The notes under the pieces are model-generated. The model made no database searches, was not told the DNA's origin, and was given only the letters and a program-made list of their open reading frames with translations. Below, piece by piece: positions 33,671-42,412 of a DNA stretch of 64,000 nt (the first letter of the stretch is position 1; every line of letters begins with the position of its first letter). Origin of the DNA: Erythrobacter oryzae. Its GTDB lineage: Bacteria > Pseudomonadota > Alphaproteobacteria > Sphingomonadales > Sphingomonadaceae. The position numbers were made by a program, and so were the translations under genes. The stretch is taken from positions 744,001 through 808,000 of the forward strand of contig NZ_JASCXI010000002.1 in the NCBI RefSeq assembly GCF_030271515.1, read 5' to 3'.

Positions 33671-36600
33671 ATGAACCTCTCCCCGCTGACCCGCGCGTCC
33701 CTGCGCGCCGGAACCTGTGCCCTTGCGCTGGCGCTCGCCCTGCCGCTGGCGGCCGCCGACGCCGAACTCGGCGCCGCTGCTGCCGCCGCGCAGCCCCAGC
33801 CCGAGCCCGCCGCACAGCCCGAGCCCGAGGAGCCCGAGAGCGCGAGCGACACCGGTGCGGTGAACGAGATCGTGGTGCGTTCCGGCCGGGTGCGCGGGCA
33901 GCTGTTCGTCGATCAGGCCCCGCTGCTCCAGCTCGACGAGACCGCGATCGCCGCCGAGGGCGTGACCTCGATCACCGATCTCATCGCCCAGATCAGCGCG
34001 CGCACCGGCTCGGCACGCGGGCGCGGGGGCGGCGGGCAGCCGGTCATTCTGGTGAACGGGATCCGCATCGGGAGCTTCCGCGAGTTCGCCAACTACCCGC
34101 CCGAAGCGCTCGCCAAGGTCGAGGTGTTCCCCGAGGAAGTCGCCCAGCGCTTCGGCTTTCCGCCTGACCGGCGCGTGATCAACCTGATCCTCAAGGACAA
34201 TTACTCGAACCGCCAGCTGGATCTGGAATTCGAGGCTCCCTCGCGCGGGGGCTACACCCGCAACGAGCAGCAAATCGGCATCCTCAAGATCGCCAATGGC
34301 GGCCGGATCAATGCCAGCGTCAGGGTCGAGGACACGACGCTGCTGACCGAGGCCGAGCGCGATGTGCCGCAGACCCCGGGCTCGCAGTCGACGGTCGCGG
34401 GCGATCCCGACCAGGCCGATTTCCGCAGCCTGCTGGCCGACACCTTCGGACTCGAAGGCAACATCTCCTGGGCAAAGGCGATCATCGACAGCGGCACCTC
34501 GCTGTCGGCCAACCTCAACTACGCCCGCAATGAGAGCCGCAGCCTCGACGGGCTCAACACCGTCACGCTGACCTCGCCCGCCAATGCGAGCGCGGTGCGG
34601 ACTTTCGGGGCCGACACGCCGCTCGCCCGTCGCACATCGAGCGACACCGTTTCGGCGGCCGGTTCGATCAACCAGCCGATCAATGCCTTCCGCCTGACCA
34701 CCACCTTCGACGGCTCCTTCAGCGAGACCGAGACCGAGATCGACCGGCGGCTGCGCCCCGATCAGCTTGAGGTGTTCCGCGCCGCCGCGCGCGCGGGCAC
34801 GCTGGCGATCACCGGCCCGCTGCCGAGCGACACCGCCAACGGCTTCGACCTTGCGCTGCGCCGGACGATCACCACCGAGACCCAGGCGACGCTCGAAGGC
34901 CCGCTCGCCACGCTTCCGGCGGGCGAGGTGCTGGCGACCTTCGACCTCGGCTTCGACTGGCGCCGGATCGAGAGCAGCGACACGCGCTCGGCCACCGCTG
35001 CCCAGCTGACCCGCCGCCGCCTGTCCACGGGCGCGAACCTGGTGGTGCCGCTGACCAGCACGCGCGACGAGTTCCTCGATGCCCTCGGCGACTTCACGCT
35101 CAACCTGCAGGCGGGGGTCGAGGACCTCAGCGACGCGGGCACGCTGGGGGACTGGAACGCAGGGATCACGTGGAAGCCGGTCGACGGCCTCGACCTGTCC
35201 GCGACCTATATCTGGCGTGAGGTCGCGCCCTCGCTCTCGGCGCTGGGCGATCCGCAAGTCACCAATTTCAACGTCCCCGTGTTCGACTTCGTGCGCGGCG
35301 AGACGGTGCTGGCCGAAGTGCTGACCGGCGGCAACCCCGCCCTGCCGCCCGAAACCCAGCGCGACTGGAAGTTCTCGGCCAACTGGGAGCTGCCCTTCTG
35401 GGAGAACTCGCGCCTGACGGTCGACTATATCATGAACCGCTCGGATGACGTTGTCAGCGCCTTCCCGCAGATCACCGCCGAGACCGAGGCGGCCTTCCCG
35501 GGCCGGATCACCCGCGACGCGAACGGAAGGGTGGTGCGGGTCGACCGGCGCTCGGTGAGCTTTGCCGAGACGCGGGCGGACCGCATCCAGTTCACCTTCT
35601 CGACCAATGGCAGCATCGGCGCGGGCGAAGGCGGCGGCGGCTTCGGCGGCCCGGGTGGCGGGCGTCCCGGGGGCGGCGGTGGTGGCGGCGCGCCTTCGGC
35701 TCCGGCAGCGGCCCAGCCTGCACCGCCCACCACCGGCGCTCCGGCTCCTGCTCCGGCTGGCCCCGGCGGGCCGCCCGCAGGCGGCTTCGCGCCGAGCGCC
35801 GAGCAGCGCGCGCAGTTCATGGCCTTCCGCGCGCGGCTGTGTGCCGATGACGGGCAGGCCTTCCTCGAACAGCTCGTCGCCGCGATCGACAGCGGGGCGG
35901 ACATCTCGGCGCAATATCCCGGGGTCGATCCCCAGCGCCTCGCGCCGATGCTGGCGCGGCTGCGCGGCGCGGACGGCAAGGTCGATCCGGCCCGCCTGAC
36001 CCAGTTCCGGTCGCGGATCTGTTCGATCGACCCGGCGATGATGGGCGGCGGCGGCGCGCCCGGCGGCGCTCCGGGTGCGCCGGGCGCTCCGGGCGAGGCA
36101 GGGATGCCGCCCCAGTTCGCCGCCTTCCGCGAACGCGCCTGCGGGCCGGACGGCACGGCCGCGATCCGCGAGCTGATCGCCAAGATCGACCGGGGCGAGG
36201 ACATCTCGGCCGAGCTTCCCGGCGTCGATCCCGCCTTCATCAAGATGGCGCTCGACCGTTCGCGCCTGCCCGACGGCACGATCCCGCCCGAGGCGATCGC
36301 GCAGTTCCAGCAGCGCTTCTGCGCCGCCGCGCCGCCGGCTGGCGGAGCACCGGGCGCCCCCGGCGCACCGGCGGGTAGCCCTCCGGCGGGCGGCCCCGCC
36401 TTCAACCCGCTGGCGGGACGCAACTTCCAGGGCTGGCGCTACTTCTTCAACCTGACCCACACGATCGAGCTCGCCAACGAGATCCTCGTCGCCCCCGGCC
36501 TCGATCCGCTCGACCAGCTCGACGGCGAGGCGACCGGCGCCTTCGGCCAGCCGCGCCATTCGAGCCGCCTCGAGGCCGGCCTGTTCGGCAAGGGCGTGGG

Positions 36601-36901
36601 CTTCCGCCTCTCGGGCATCTATACCGGTGAGACCCGGATCGACGGCACCGTGGCGGCCAACGACCTGTTCTTCGACGACATCGTCACCTTCAACCTGCGC
36701 GTCTTCGCCAACATGGGCGAGGTGACGGGGAAGAACGAGGGGCTGTGGAAGGACTTCCGCGTCAGCCTCGTCGCCGACAACGTCTTCGACGCGCAGCGCC
36801 GCGTGCGCGACGGGACGGGGGAGACGCCGGTCAATTACAACGCCTTCGTGATCGACCCGCTGGGGCTTTATCTCGGGGTGGACCTGCGCAAGCTGTTCTG
36901 A
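33671..36901 (+). CDS. TonB-dependent receptor with Gly/Pro-rich repeated insert
   Basis: 1076 aa from ATG at 33671; the frame is open further upstream but this Met begins a signal peptide (MNLSPLTRASLRAGTCALALALALPLAAADA). A Pro/Glu-rich stretch precedes the TonB-box-like NEIVVRSGRVRG, then a plug domain (TSITDLIAQISARTGSARG, VILVNGIRIGSFREF) and beta-barrel strands. The barrel is interrupted at about residues 651-910 by a low-complexity insert carrying two related Cys-flanked modules. It resumes at RNFQGWRYFFNLTHTIELANE and ends in VDLRKLF with the terminal Phe of outer-membrane proteins. The ligand is unknown. Divergent from infA. Confidence 0.88.
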   Translation: MNLSPLTRASLRAGTCALALALALPLAAADAELGAAAAAAQPQPEPAAQPEPEEPESASDTGAVNEIVVRSGRVRGQLFVDQAPLLQLDETAIAAEGVTSITDLIAQISARTGSARGRGGGGQPVILVNGIRIGSFREFANYPPEALAKVEVFPEEVAQRFGFPPDRRVINLILKDNYSNRQLDLEFEAPSRGGYTRNEQQIGILKIANGGRINASVRVEDTTLLTEAERDVPQTPGSQSTVAGDPDQADFRSLLADTFGLEGNISWAKAIIDSGTSLSANLNYARNESRSLDGLNTVTLTSPANASAVRTFGADTPLARRTSSDTVSAAGSINQPINAFRLTTTFDGSFSETETEIDRRLRPDQLEVFRAAARAGTLAITGPLPSDTANGFDLALRRTITTETQATLEGPLATLPAGEVLATFDLGFDWRRIESSDTRSATAAQLTRRRLSTGANLVVPLTSTRDEFLDALGDFTLNLQAGVEDLSDAGTLGDWNAGITWKPVDGLDLSATYIWREVAPSLSALGDPQVTNFNVPVFDFVRGETVLAEVLTGGNPALPPETQRDWKFSANWELPFWENSRLTVDYIMNRSDDVVSAFPQITAETEAAFPGRITRDANGRVVRVDRRSVSFAETRADRIQFTFSTNGSIGAGEGGGGFGGPGGGRPGGGGGGGAPSAPAAAQPAPPTTGAPAPAPAGPGGPPAGGFAPSAEQRAQFMAFRARLCADDGQAFLEQLVAAIDSGADISAQYPGVDPQRLAPMLARLRGADGKVDPARLTQFRSRICSIDPAMMGGGGAPGGAPGAPGAPGEAGMPPQFAAFRERACGPDGTAAIRELIAKIDRGEDISAELPGVDPAFIKMALDRSRLPDGTIPPEAIAQFQQRFCAAAPPAGGAPGAPGAPAGSPPAGGPAFNPLAGRNFQGWRYFFNLTHTIELANEILVAPGLDPLDQLDGEATGAFGQPRHSSRLEAGLFGKGVGFRLSGIYTGETRIDGTVAANDLFFDDIVTFNLRVFANMGEVTGKNEGLWKDFRVSLVADNVFDAQRRVRDGTGETPVNYNAFVIDPLGLYLGVDLRKLF
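35621..36400 (+). repeat. Insert in the TonB receptor: two Cys-flanked modules 100 residues apart
   Basis: This codes residues about 651-910. A Gly-rich run and an Ala/Pro run lead to module 1 (714-785): QFMAFRARLC, AIDSGADIS, YPGVDP, DGKVDP, QFRSRIC. A collagen-like Gly-Ala-Pro linker leads to module 2 (814-885): QFAAFRERAC, KIDRGEDIS, LPGVDP, DGTIPP, QFQQRFC. Cys724/784 and Cys824/884 are each 60 apart, and the two modules are exactly 100 residues (300 nt) out of phase. A second Gly/Pro-rich stretch returns to the barrel. The modules look helical, and their Cys pairs may form disulfides. Confidence 0.85.
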
Positions 36902-36911
36902 GCGGGGCGGC

Positions 36912-37001
36912 GAAGTTCACGAAGTTCACATTGCAAAACGTGCAATCCTACAGGAATTGCCTTTTAATCTCAGTTGGTCGAAGGGCAAAAACGAAGTTCA
37001 C
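36912..37001. repeat. Three GAAGTTCAC direct repeats in an AT-rich convergent gap
   Basis: GAAGTTCAC occurs at 36912-36920, 36921-36929 and 36993-37001; GTTCAC occurs again at 37013-37018. Between them lies an imperfectly AT-rich segment with the inverted repeat TTGCA/TGCAA (36931-36945). The gap 36902-37139 separates convergent genes, so no promoter for either is expected here. I find no coding frame of note. Confidence 0.5.
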
Positions 37002-37139
37002 ACATATTTTGCGTTCACCGCCGGCATTCGGGGCGGTGATGTCGCGCCGTCTCGCGGGTGCGGGGGGTGTGCGGACGATGGCAAAGAGCGGGCACAAGCA
37101 TAGCGCGTCGCCCCGCTGTAGGAAAATGGTCGCTGCGCG

Positions 37140-38345
37140 TCAGCCGTGCGCGCCGGCCCCCGCCGCGGCGAGCGCCTCCGCGCAGGCATGGCCGCTGGCC
37201 CAGGCCCATTGGAAGTTGTAGCCGCCGAGCCAGCCGGTGACGTCGACCGCCTCGCCGATGGCATAGAGGCCGGGCACCTTGCTTGCCTCCATCGTCCGGC
37301 TGGAGAGCTCCGCCGTGGCGATCCCCCCGGCGGTGACTTCGGCCTTGGCATAGCCCTCGGTGCCATTGGGGGCGAAGCGCCAGTCGGCGAGTTTGGCCTG
37401 CGCCGCGCGCAGGTCCTTGTCGCCGCAATTGCCGAGTTCACGCTCCAGCCCGAGCCGGTCCGCCAGCGCATCGGCGAGGCGATCGGGCAGGCGCTCGCGC
37501 AGCAATGTGCGCAGATGCGCGCGCGGGCGGTCGCGCTTGGCTTCGATCAGCCAGTCGGTCGCGGCGTCAGGGAGGAAGGTGATGCCGACCGGCTCGCCAT
37601 GCCGCCAGTAGGAGGAGACTTGCAGGATCGCCGGGCCGGACAGCCCCTTGTGCGTGAACAGCGCGGCCTCGGCGAACTCGGCCTTGCCGGCGCGGGCGAG
37701 AACCGGCGCGGCGACGCCCGAAAGCTCGCGGAACAGCGCATCCTCGCCGCCGAGCGTCAACGGAACGAGGGCGGGGCGGGGCTCGACCACCTTGAGGCCG
37801 AACTGGCGGGCGAGGCGATAGGCAAAGTCGCTCGCGCCCATCTTGGGAATGGAGGGCCCGCCCGTAGCAATCACCAGCGCGGGGGCTTGCCACGCCCGCC
37901 CATCGGCGGCGGTGACGGTGAAAATGCCGTCGGCGTCGCGCGCAACGCTGGCGATGTCGACCCCGCAGGTCAGCGTCACGCGATCAGGCGGGCATTCGTC
38001 CAGCAGCATCGCCACGATCTGCTTGGCCGAACCATCGCAGAACAGCTGGCCCAGCGTCTTTTCGTGCCACGCGATCCCGTAGCGCTCGACCAGCGCGATA
38101 AAATCGGCGGCGGTGTAACGGGCCAGCGCGCTCTTGGCGAAATGGGGGTTGGCCGAGAGATAGTTCGCCGGCCCCGCGCCGAGATTGGTGAAGTTACAGC
38201 GTCCCCCGCCCGAGATGAGGATCTTCTTGCCGGGGGCATCGGCCTTCTCCAGCAGCGCCACGCGCACTCCGCGCTGCCCCGCCTGCCCTGCCGTAAACAG
38301 CCCGGCCGCGCCTGCGCCGAGGATGATGACGTCGCTCTGTTCCAC
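37140..38345 (-). CDS. BaiN/HI0933-type FAD-dependent oxidoreductase
   Basis: 401 aa from GTG at 38345; a TTG 12 codons upstream is also open. The FAD-binding motif DVIILGAGAAGLFTAG sits at the N-terminus, as the family requires. KILISGGGRCNFTN is the HI0933 signature. A second conserved block, LVIATGGPSIPKMGASDFAYRLARQFG, and the C-terminal NFQWAWASGHACAEALA close the FAD site. Members are flavoproteins with poorly known substrates; BaiN acts in bile-acid metabolism in gut Firmicutes, which is not implied here. Divergent from uvrC by about 65 nt. Confidence 0.87.
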   Translation of the reverse strand: MEQSDVIILGAGAAGLFTAGQAGQRGVRVALLEKADAPGKKILISGGGRCNFTNLGAGPANYLSANPHFAKSALARYTAADFIALVERYGIAWHEKTLGQLFCDGSAKQIVAMLLDECPPDRVTLTCGVDIASVARDADGIFTVTAADGRAWQAPALVIATGGPSIPKMGASDFAYRLARQFGLKVVEPRPALVPLTLGGEDALFRELSGVAAPVLARAGKAEFAEAALFTHKGLSGPAILQVSSYWRHGEPVGITFLPDAATDWLIEAKRDRPRAHLRTLLRERLPDRLADALADRLGLERELGNCGDKDLRAAQAKLADWRFAPNGTEGYAKAEVTAGGIATAELSSRTMEASKVPGLYAIGEAVDVTGWLGGYNFQWAWASGHACAEALAAAGAGAHG

Positions 38346-38410
38346 GAACCTGCCGATAGGGGGCCGCGCGGGAATTGCCAATCGCCCCCCATCGTCCCTA
38401 TCTGACCCCC

Positions 38411-40402
38411 ATGGCCCGAACCCCCGCAGGCACCCCTCACGATCCGCGCGGTGCGGAGCGCTTCAACGAGGAGCGCGCCGCCTATACCGTATCGAGCGCC
38501 CAGCCCGATCTGGAAGGCGGGGTGCAGGCGATCCGCGAGACGGTGCAGGTGCTGAAGCCCGTCCCAGGCGTCTACCGCATGCTCGATGCGCGGGGCGAGG
38601 TGCTCTATGTGGGCAAGGCGCGCTCGCTGAAGGCCCGCGTGGCCAACTACACCCAGATCGCGCAGCTCTCGGGACGCCTCCAGCGCATGGTCAGCCAGAC
38701 CCGCAGCATGGAGATCATTACCACCAATTCCGAGGCCGAGGCGCTGCTGCTCGAAGCGCAGCTCATCAAGCGTTTCCGCCCGCCCTTCAACGTGCTGCTG
38801 CGCGACGACAAGAGCTTCCCCTTCATCCTGCTGCGCGCCGATCACGCCTTCCCCCGCATCCAGAAGCACCGCGGCGCGCGGCGGGCCAAAGGCAATTACT
38901 ACGGGCCTTTCGCCAGTGCGGGGAGCGTCAACACCACGCTGAACGCGCTGCAAAAGCTGTTCCTGCTGCGGAGCTGCACCGACAGCTTCTTCAACAACCG
39001 CGACCGGCCGTGCCTGCTCTACCAGATCAAGCGCTGCTCGGCGCCCTGCGTGGGGCGGATCGACGAGCCGGGCTATGACGCGCTGGTGCGGCAGGCGAAG
39101 GACTTCCTCTCGGGCAAATCGGGCGCGGTGCAGGCCGATCTGGAGCGGCAGATGGCCGAGGCCGCCGCGAACCTCGATTTCGAGACGGCGGCGATGCTGC
39201 GCGACCGGCTGCGGGCGGCGACCTTCATTCAGGGCTCGCAGGCGATCAATGCGCAAGGGCTGGGCGATGCCGACGTCTTCGCGCTTGCCGCCAAGAGCGG
39301 GCAGATGAGCGTCCAGTCCTTCTTCATCCGCGGCGGCCAGAACTGGGGCCACCGCGCGCTCTTCCCGCGCCACACGGCAGATGTCGACGAGGCGCAGGTG
39401 CTCGCCGACGTGATGCTGCAATTCTACGAGGAAGTGCCGCCGCCGCCGACCATTCTCGTCGATCGAGAACTGCCCGAAAGCGAGCTGATCGAGGCGGCGC
39501 TTTCGGAAGTCGCGGGGCGCAAGGTGCGCCTATCCGTCCCCGAGCGTGGCGACCGGCGCAAGCTGATGGCGCAGGCGCAGAGGAACGCGGTCGAGGCGCT
39601 CGAACGGCGGCTGGCCGAAACCGGCACCAAGGCCAAACTCAACCGCGAGCTGGCCGAATTCCTCGAACTCGACGCGCCCCCGCAGCGGATCGAGGTCTAC
39701 GATAACAGCCATATCCAGGGCACCAAGGCCGTGGGCGCGATGGTGGTCGCGGGGCCCGAGGGCTTCGAGAAGGGCCAGTATCGCAAGTTCAACATCCGCG
39801 AGGCGCAGACCAATGATGACTTCGCGATGATGCGCGAGGTGATGCAGCGGCGGTTCCGGGCCTGGGCGGAGGCTGAGGAAGAGGAAGCAGGCCCACCCCC
39901 GACCCCTCCCGCAAGCGGGAGGGGAGGGCCATCGCACGAGACGACGCTCCCCGACCTCATCCTGATCGACGGGGGCAAGGGGCAGCTCTCCAGCGTCATG
40001 CGGGTGCTGGAGGAGATCGGCATCGACGATGATGTCGCGGTGATCGGCATTGCCAAGGGCCCGCATCATGGGCGCGAGGGGCGCGAGGTGTTCCACTTCC
40101 CCGACGGGCGCGAGAAGATGTTGCCGGTCAATTCGCCGTTGCTGTTCCACTTGCAGAACCTGCGCGACGAGGTGCACCGCTATGTCATCGGCGCGCACCG
40201 GGCCAAGCGCTCCAAGGCGATCACCGCGAGCCCGCTCGACGAGATCCCCGGCATCGGCCCGGCCCGCAAGCGCGCGCTGCTGCTGCATTTCGGCACCGCC
40301 AGCAAGGTGCGCGCAGCGGCGCTCGAAGACCTGCAACGCGCCCCCGGCGTCAGCGCGACGGTGGCGCGCAAGGTTTACGATTTCTACCACGCTGGCGGGT
40401 AA
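38411..40402 (+). CDS. uvrC: UvrABC nuclease subunit C
   Basis: 663 aa from ATG at 38411. GIY-YIG nuclease domain (PVPGVYRMLDARGEVLYVGKA) at about 57-140, the Cys-rich region CLLYQIKRCSAPCVG, UVR motif (LDFETAAMLRDRL), RNase H-like endonuclease domain (IEVYDNSHIQGTKAVGAMV, LILIDGGKGQLSS) and C-terminal helix-hairpin-helix pair (DEIPGIGPARKRALLLHFG). It makes both incisions in nucleotide excision repair after UvrB loading. Residues 494-507 (GPPPTPPASGRGGP) are encoded by a palindromic repeat inserted in frame just before the catalytic DGGKGQ segment. The reading frame is intact. Confidence 0.96.
   Translation: MARTPAGTPHDPRGAERFNEERAAYTVSSAQPDLEGGVQAIRETVQVLKPVPGVYRMLDARGEVLYVGKARSLKARVANYTQIAQLSGRLQRMVSQTRSMEIITTNSEAEALLLEAQLIKRFRPPFNVLLRDDKSFPFILLRADHAFPRIQKHRGARRAKGNYYGPFASAGSVNTTLNALQKLFLLRSCTDSFFNNRDRPCLLYQIKRCSAPCVGRIDEPGYDALVRQAKDFLSGKSGAVQADLERQMAEAAANLDFETAAMLRDRLRAATFIQGSQAINAQGLGDADVFALAAKSGQMSVQSFFIRGGQNWGHRALFPRHTADVDEAQVLADVMLQFYEEVPPPPTILVDRELPESELIEAALSEVAGRKVRLSVPERGDRRKLMAQAQRNAVEALERRLAETGTKAKLNRELAEFLELDAPPQRIEVYDNSHIQGTKAVGAMVVAGPEGFEKGQYRKFNIREAQTNDDFAMMREVMQRRFRAWAEAEEEEAGPPPTPPASGRGGPSHETTLPDLILIDGGKGQLSSVMRVLEEIGIDDDVAVIGIAKGPHHGREGREVFHFPDGREKMLPVNSPLLFHLQNLRDEVHRYVIGAHRAKRSKAITASPLDEIPGIGPARKRALLLHFGTASKVRAAALEDLQRAPGVSATVARKVYDFYHAGG
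39890..39928. repeat. Palindromic repeat family 2 (copy inside uvrC)
   Basis: CCCCTCCCGC (39903-39912), AA, GCGGGAGGGG (39915-39924), preceded by GGCCCACCCCCGA. About 37 nt match the reverse complement of the intergenic copy at 32557-32592 with two or three differences. It encodes the Pro/Gly-rich peptide at UvrC residues 494-507, in a linker before the RNase H-like segment. The length keeps the frame. Confidence 0.85.
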
Positions 40403-40412
40403 AAGGCGCTGC

Positions 40413-41237
40413 ATGACGCAGTTCGCCTTTGCCATGCTTGCGATGTTCGGCGTGCCGGCGATGATTGTCGCGCTGCTCATGCTTGCGCACCGGGTGACTC
40501 CGGCGGCGGTGTGGAAGACCTGGCCCGTGCAGACAGCAGCGACGTTGGCGTTTCTGGGGTGCATCGCAGTACCGGTCGCGATCATGCAGATCGACAGCCA
40601 AGGGGATTATTTTGACGACGAGACGGCGCTGGTCAGCGAGGCTTTCGGCCTGCCCGTCGGCGTGAGCGTAGATCGCCAGGGCGACAAGTCGGTGCGGCTC
40701 GGCGATTGCTGGCGCAATGCGGTCAACTGGAACTCCGCGGTGACCTTTTCCGACGCCGACACGTTCTACCGGTGGCTCTATGGCAAGGGATACAGGCAGG
40801 GGATCGTCGCGCAGGTCGCCGACTATTACGGACAACCGCCCGCTCGGGTGAGCGTTGCTCCCGGCGCGCTCGACCTGCTCCCGCGCGATCCGCAATATGT
40901 GCTGTCGCGCGGCCGCGATTCCTTCGAGCTCAACAGCCGGATCGTGAAATATTACAAACCGTTCGTCTGCACCGCGATCGAGCGGGGCGCTGATGGCAGC
41001 ATTGCCTTGCGTCGCTGCGATCCGATTGCCGAGGGCGGGGATGTGGGCAATGCCGGGCAGATAATTCTGCGGCCCGATGCAAGCAAGCAGATGCTCGAAG
41101 GGCGCATCTATTATGCGCACGGGGCCTCGACCTGCACCAATCCGGTGCGCCGCGCGCTCAATAATGCGCTTGGCCTGCCCCATCCTGAAGGCGGCGAGCC
41201 CAATACCCAGATGGCTTCAAACCTGCCGATCTGGTGA
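40413..41237 (+). CDS. Membrane-anchored protein of unknown function
   Basis: 274 aa, ATG at 40413, 11 nt after uvrC. Two N-terminal hydrophobic helices (FAMLAMFGVPAMIVALLMLA and TAATLAFLGCIAVPVAIM) are followed by a ~210-residue soluble domain likely in the periplasm. The domain has four Cys (GDCWRN, FVCTAIE, LRRCDP, STCTNP) that may form two disulfides, and aromatic-rich segments (DADTFYRWLYGKGY). I do not recognise the family. Codon use is slightly less GC-rich than neighbours. It may be cotranscribed with uvrC, but nothing links it to DNA repair. Confidence 0.7.
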   Translation: MTQFAFAMLAMFGVPAMIVALLMLAHRVTPAAVWKTWPVQTAATLAFLGCIAVPVAIMQIDSQGDYFDDETALVSEAFGLPVGVSVDRQGDKSVRLGDCWRNAVNWNSAVTFSDADTFYRWLYGKGYRQGIVAQVADYYGQPPARVSVAPGALDLLPRDPQYVLSRGRDSFELNSRIVKYYKPFVCTAIERGADGSIALRRCDPIAEGGDVGNAGQIILRPDASKQMLEGRIYYAHGASTCTNPVRRALNNALGLPHPEGGEPNTQMASNLPIW

Positions 41238-41246
41238 GGCGGGACA

Positions 41247-41277
41247 GGCTGCGGCGACCGATGGGGCCGCCGCAGCC
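41247..41277. terminator. Hairpin between convergent genes
   Basis: GGCTGCGGCG (41247-41256) and CGCCGCAGCC (41268-41277) form a perfect 10-bp stem with an 11-nt loop, in the 50-nt gap between the unknown membrane gene and the OmpA-like gene. There is no T-run on either strand, so it is more likely a 3'-end stabiliser than an intrinsic terminator. Confidence 0.5.
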
Positions 41278-41287
41278 GATCCGTCGC

Positions 41288-42223
41288 TTACTGCCCGTCC
41301 AATGCCTTGCTCACCAGCACGTTGACCGAAACGCGGCGGTTCTGCGCGCGGCCGGCGGCGGTGGTGTTGTCGGCGGCCGGGTCGGCGGTCGCCATGCCGG
41401 TGGGCGTCAGCATCCGGTAGGGCTTCCACTTGCAGACCTGCTGGAGGTGGTTGACCACCGCGGCGGCGCGCTTTTCCGACAGGGTCTGGTTGAGGTCCTG
41501 CGAGCCGGTCGAATCGGTGTAGCCGAGCACCAGCATCAGCGAGTTCTCGTTCTGCGCGGCGGTCTGCGCGGCGGCGCACAGCTCGGCCTTGGCGGCGGGG
41601 GTCAGCACCCACTTGCCGGTGTCGAAATAGACGTTGGTGGTGCCCTTCAGGTTGTACTTGTCGATATCGCCGAGGCGGCCGCGCAGGGCCTCGGTGGCGG
41701 CGGCGTTGGCCTGGATCGCCGCGCCCTGCTCGCCGAACTGCTGCTGGGTGCCGCCGCGGATCATGCGCGCGATCTGCGCGTCGTCGGCGGTGAAGCGCAC
41801 TTCGCTCGCCACCAGACCCTCGCCGTAGCGGGTGGTCTTCACGACCACGGTGAGGCCGTTGATCAGCGCGTTCTGGTCGAGCGTCTTGTTGCCGATCCCG
41901 AGGAACCCGCCGCGGGTGCGGATTTCGGTGTCGGGATGCAGCGTGACCAGCTCGACCGACCCGTCATCGCGGGTGACCTGCAGGCGCGAGCCCTTGCGGG
42001 CGGTGATGATGCCGGTGACGCGCGGGCCTTCCTCCATCTCGGAGAGCGCCGGCAGCGCGCCGTAGACGGTGGTGGTGGTCACCCCGTCCTGCTCGCTGAT
42101 CGTCGGAGCGGGCAGGGGGCGCGGCTGGGTCTGCGGCTGGCTCTGGGCGGCAAGGCCCGAGGCGCTCGCGGCGCCCAGAAGGGCGATCATTGCGAGGCTG
42201 CGGTTTTTGAGAATGGTCGTCAC
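41288..42223 (-). CDS. OmpA-family outer-membrane/peptidoglycan protein
   Basis: 311 aa, ATG at 42223. A signal peptide (KNRSLAMIALLGAASASGLAAQ) is followed by a ~170-residue N-terminal region unlike the OmpA barrel (DDGSVELVTLHPDTEIRTRGG), then an OmpA C-terminal domain (about 205-305). This has NVYFDTGKWVLTPAAKAEL, LGYTDSTGSQDLNQTLSEKRAAAV and GRAQNRRVSVNV, including the Asp and Arg that bind diaminopimelate. It anchors the envelope to peptidoglycan. The N-terminal region may be a small beta domain of unknown role. Confidence 0.88.
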   Translation of the reverse strand: MTTILKNRSLAMIALLGAASASGLAAQSQPQTQPRPLPAPTISEQDGVTTTTVYGALPALSEMEEGPRVTGIITARKGSRLQVTRDDGSVELVTLHPDTEIRTRGGFLGIGNKTLDQNALINGLTVVVKTTRYGEGLVASEVRFTADDAQIARMIRGGTQQQFGEQGAAIQANAAATEALRGRLGDIDKYNLKGTTNVYFDTGKWVLTPAAKAELCAAAQTAAQNENSLMLVLGYTDSTGSQDLNQTLSEKRAAAVVNHLQQVCKWKPYRMLTPTGMATADPAADNTTAAGRAQNRRVSVNVLVSKALDGQ

Positions 42224-42412
42224 AGTGGTTATGCTCCTGTGTTTCGGGCCCGCGATCCCGTGTGGGCCCGTTGTTGGCGTTCTGCGCGAGGGGCTGGGTG
42301 TTGCGCAATACCTTGCTCGCAGGTGAACGCCACCCGCCCGAAGGCCGCAGGAGCAGGCAATCGGGGCAGCGGATGCGACGAGTCGAGCCGCGCGCGGCCC
42401 GTCAGCGCCGGT

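Noticed and set aside
33548..36559. A ~1000-codon open frame opposite the second TonB receptor
   Set aside because: Antisense shadow of a long GC-rich gene; no recognisable motifs.
36902..37139. Integration (att) site or genomic island border
   Set aside because: Although AT-rich with direct repeats, there is no integrase, tRNA gene or second copy of the repeat at a distant border.
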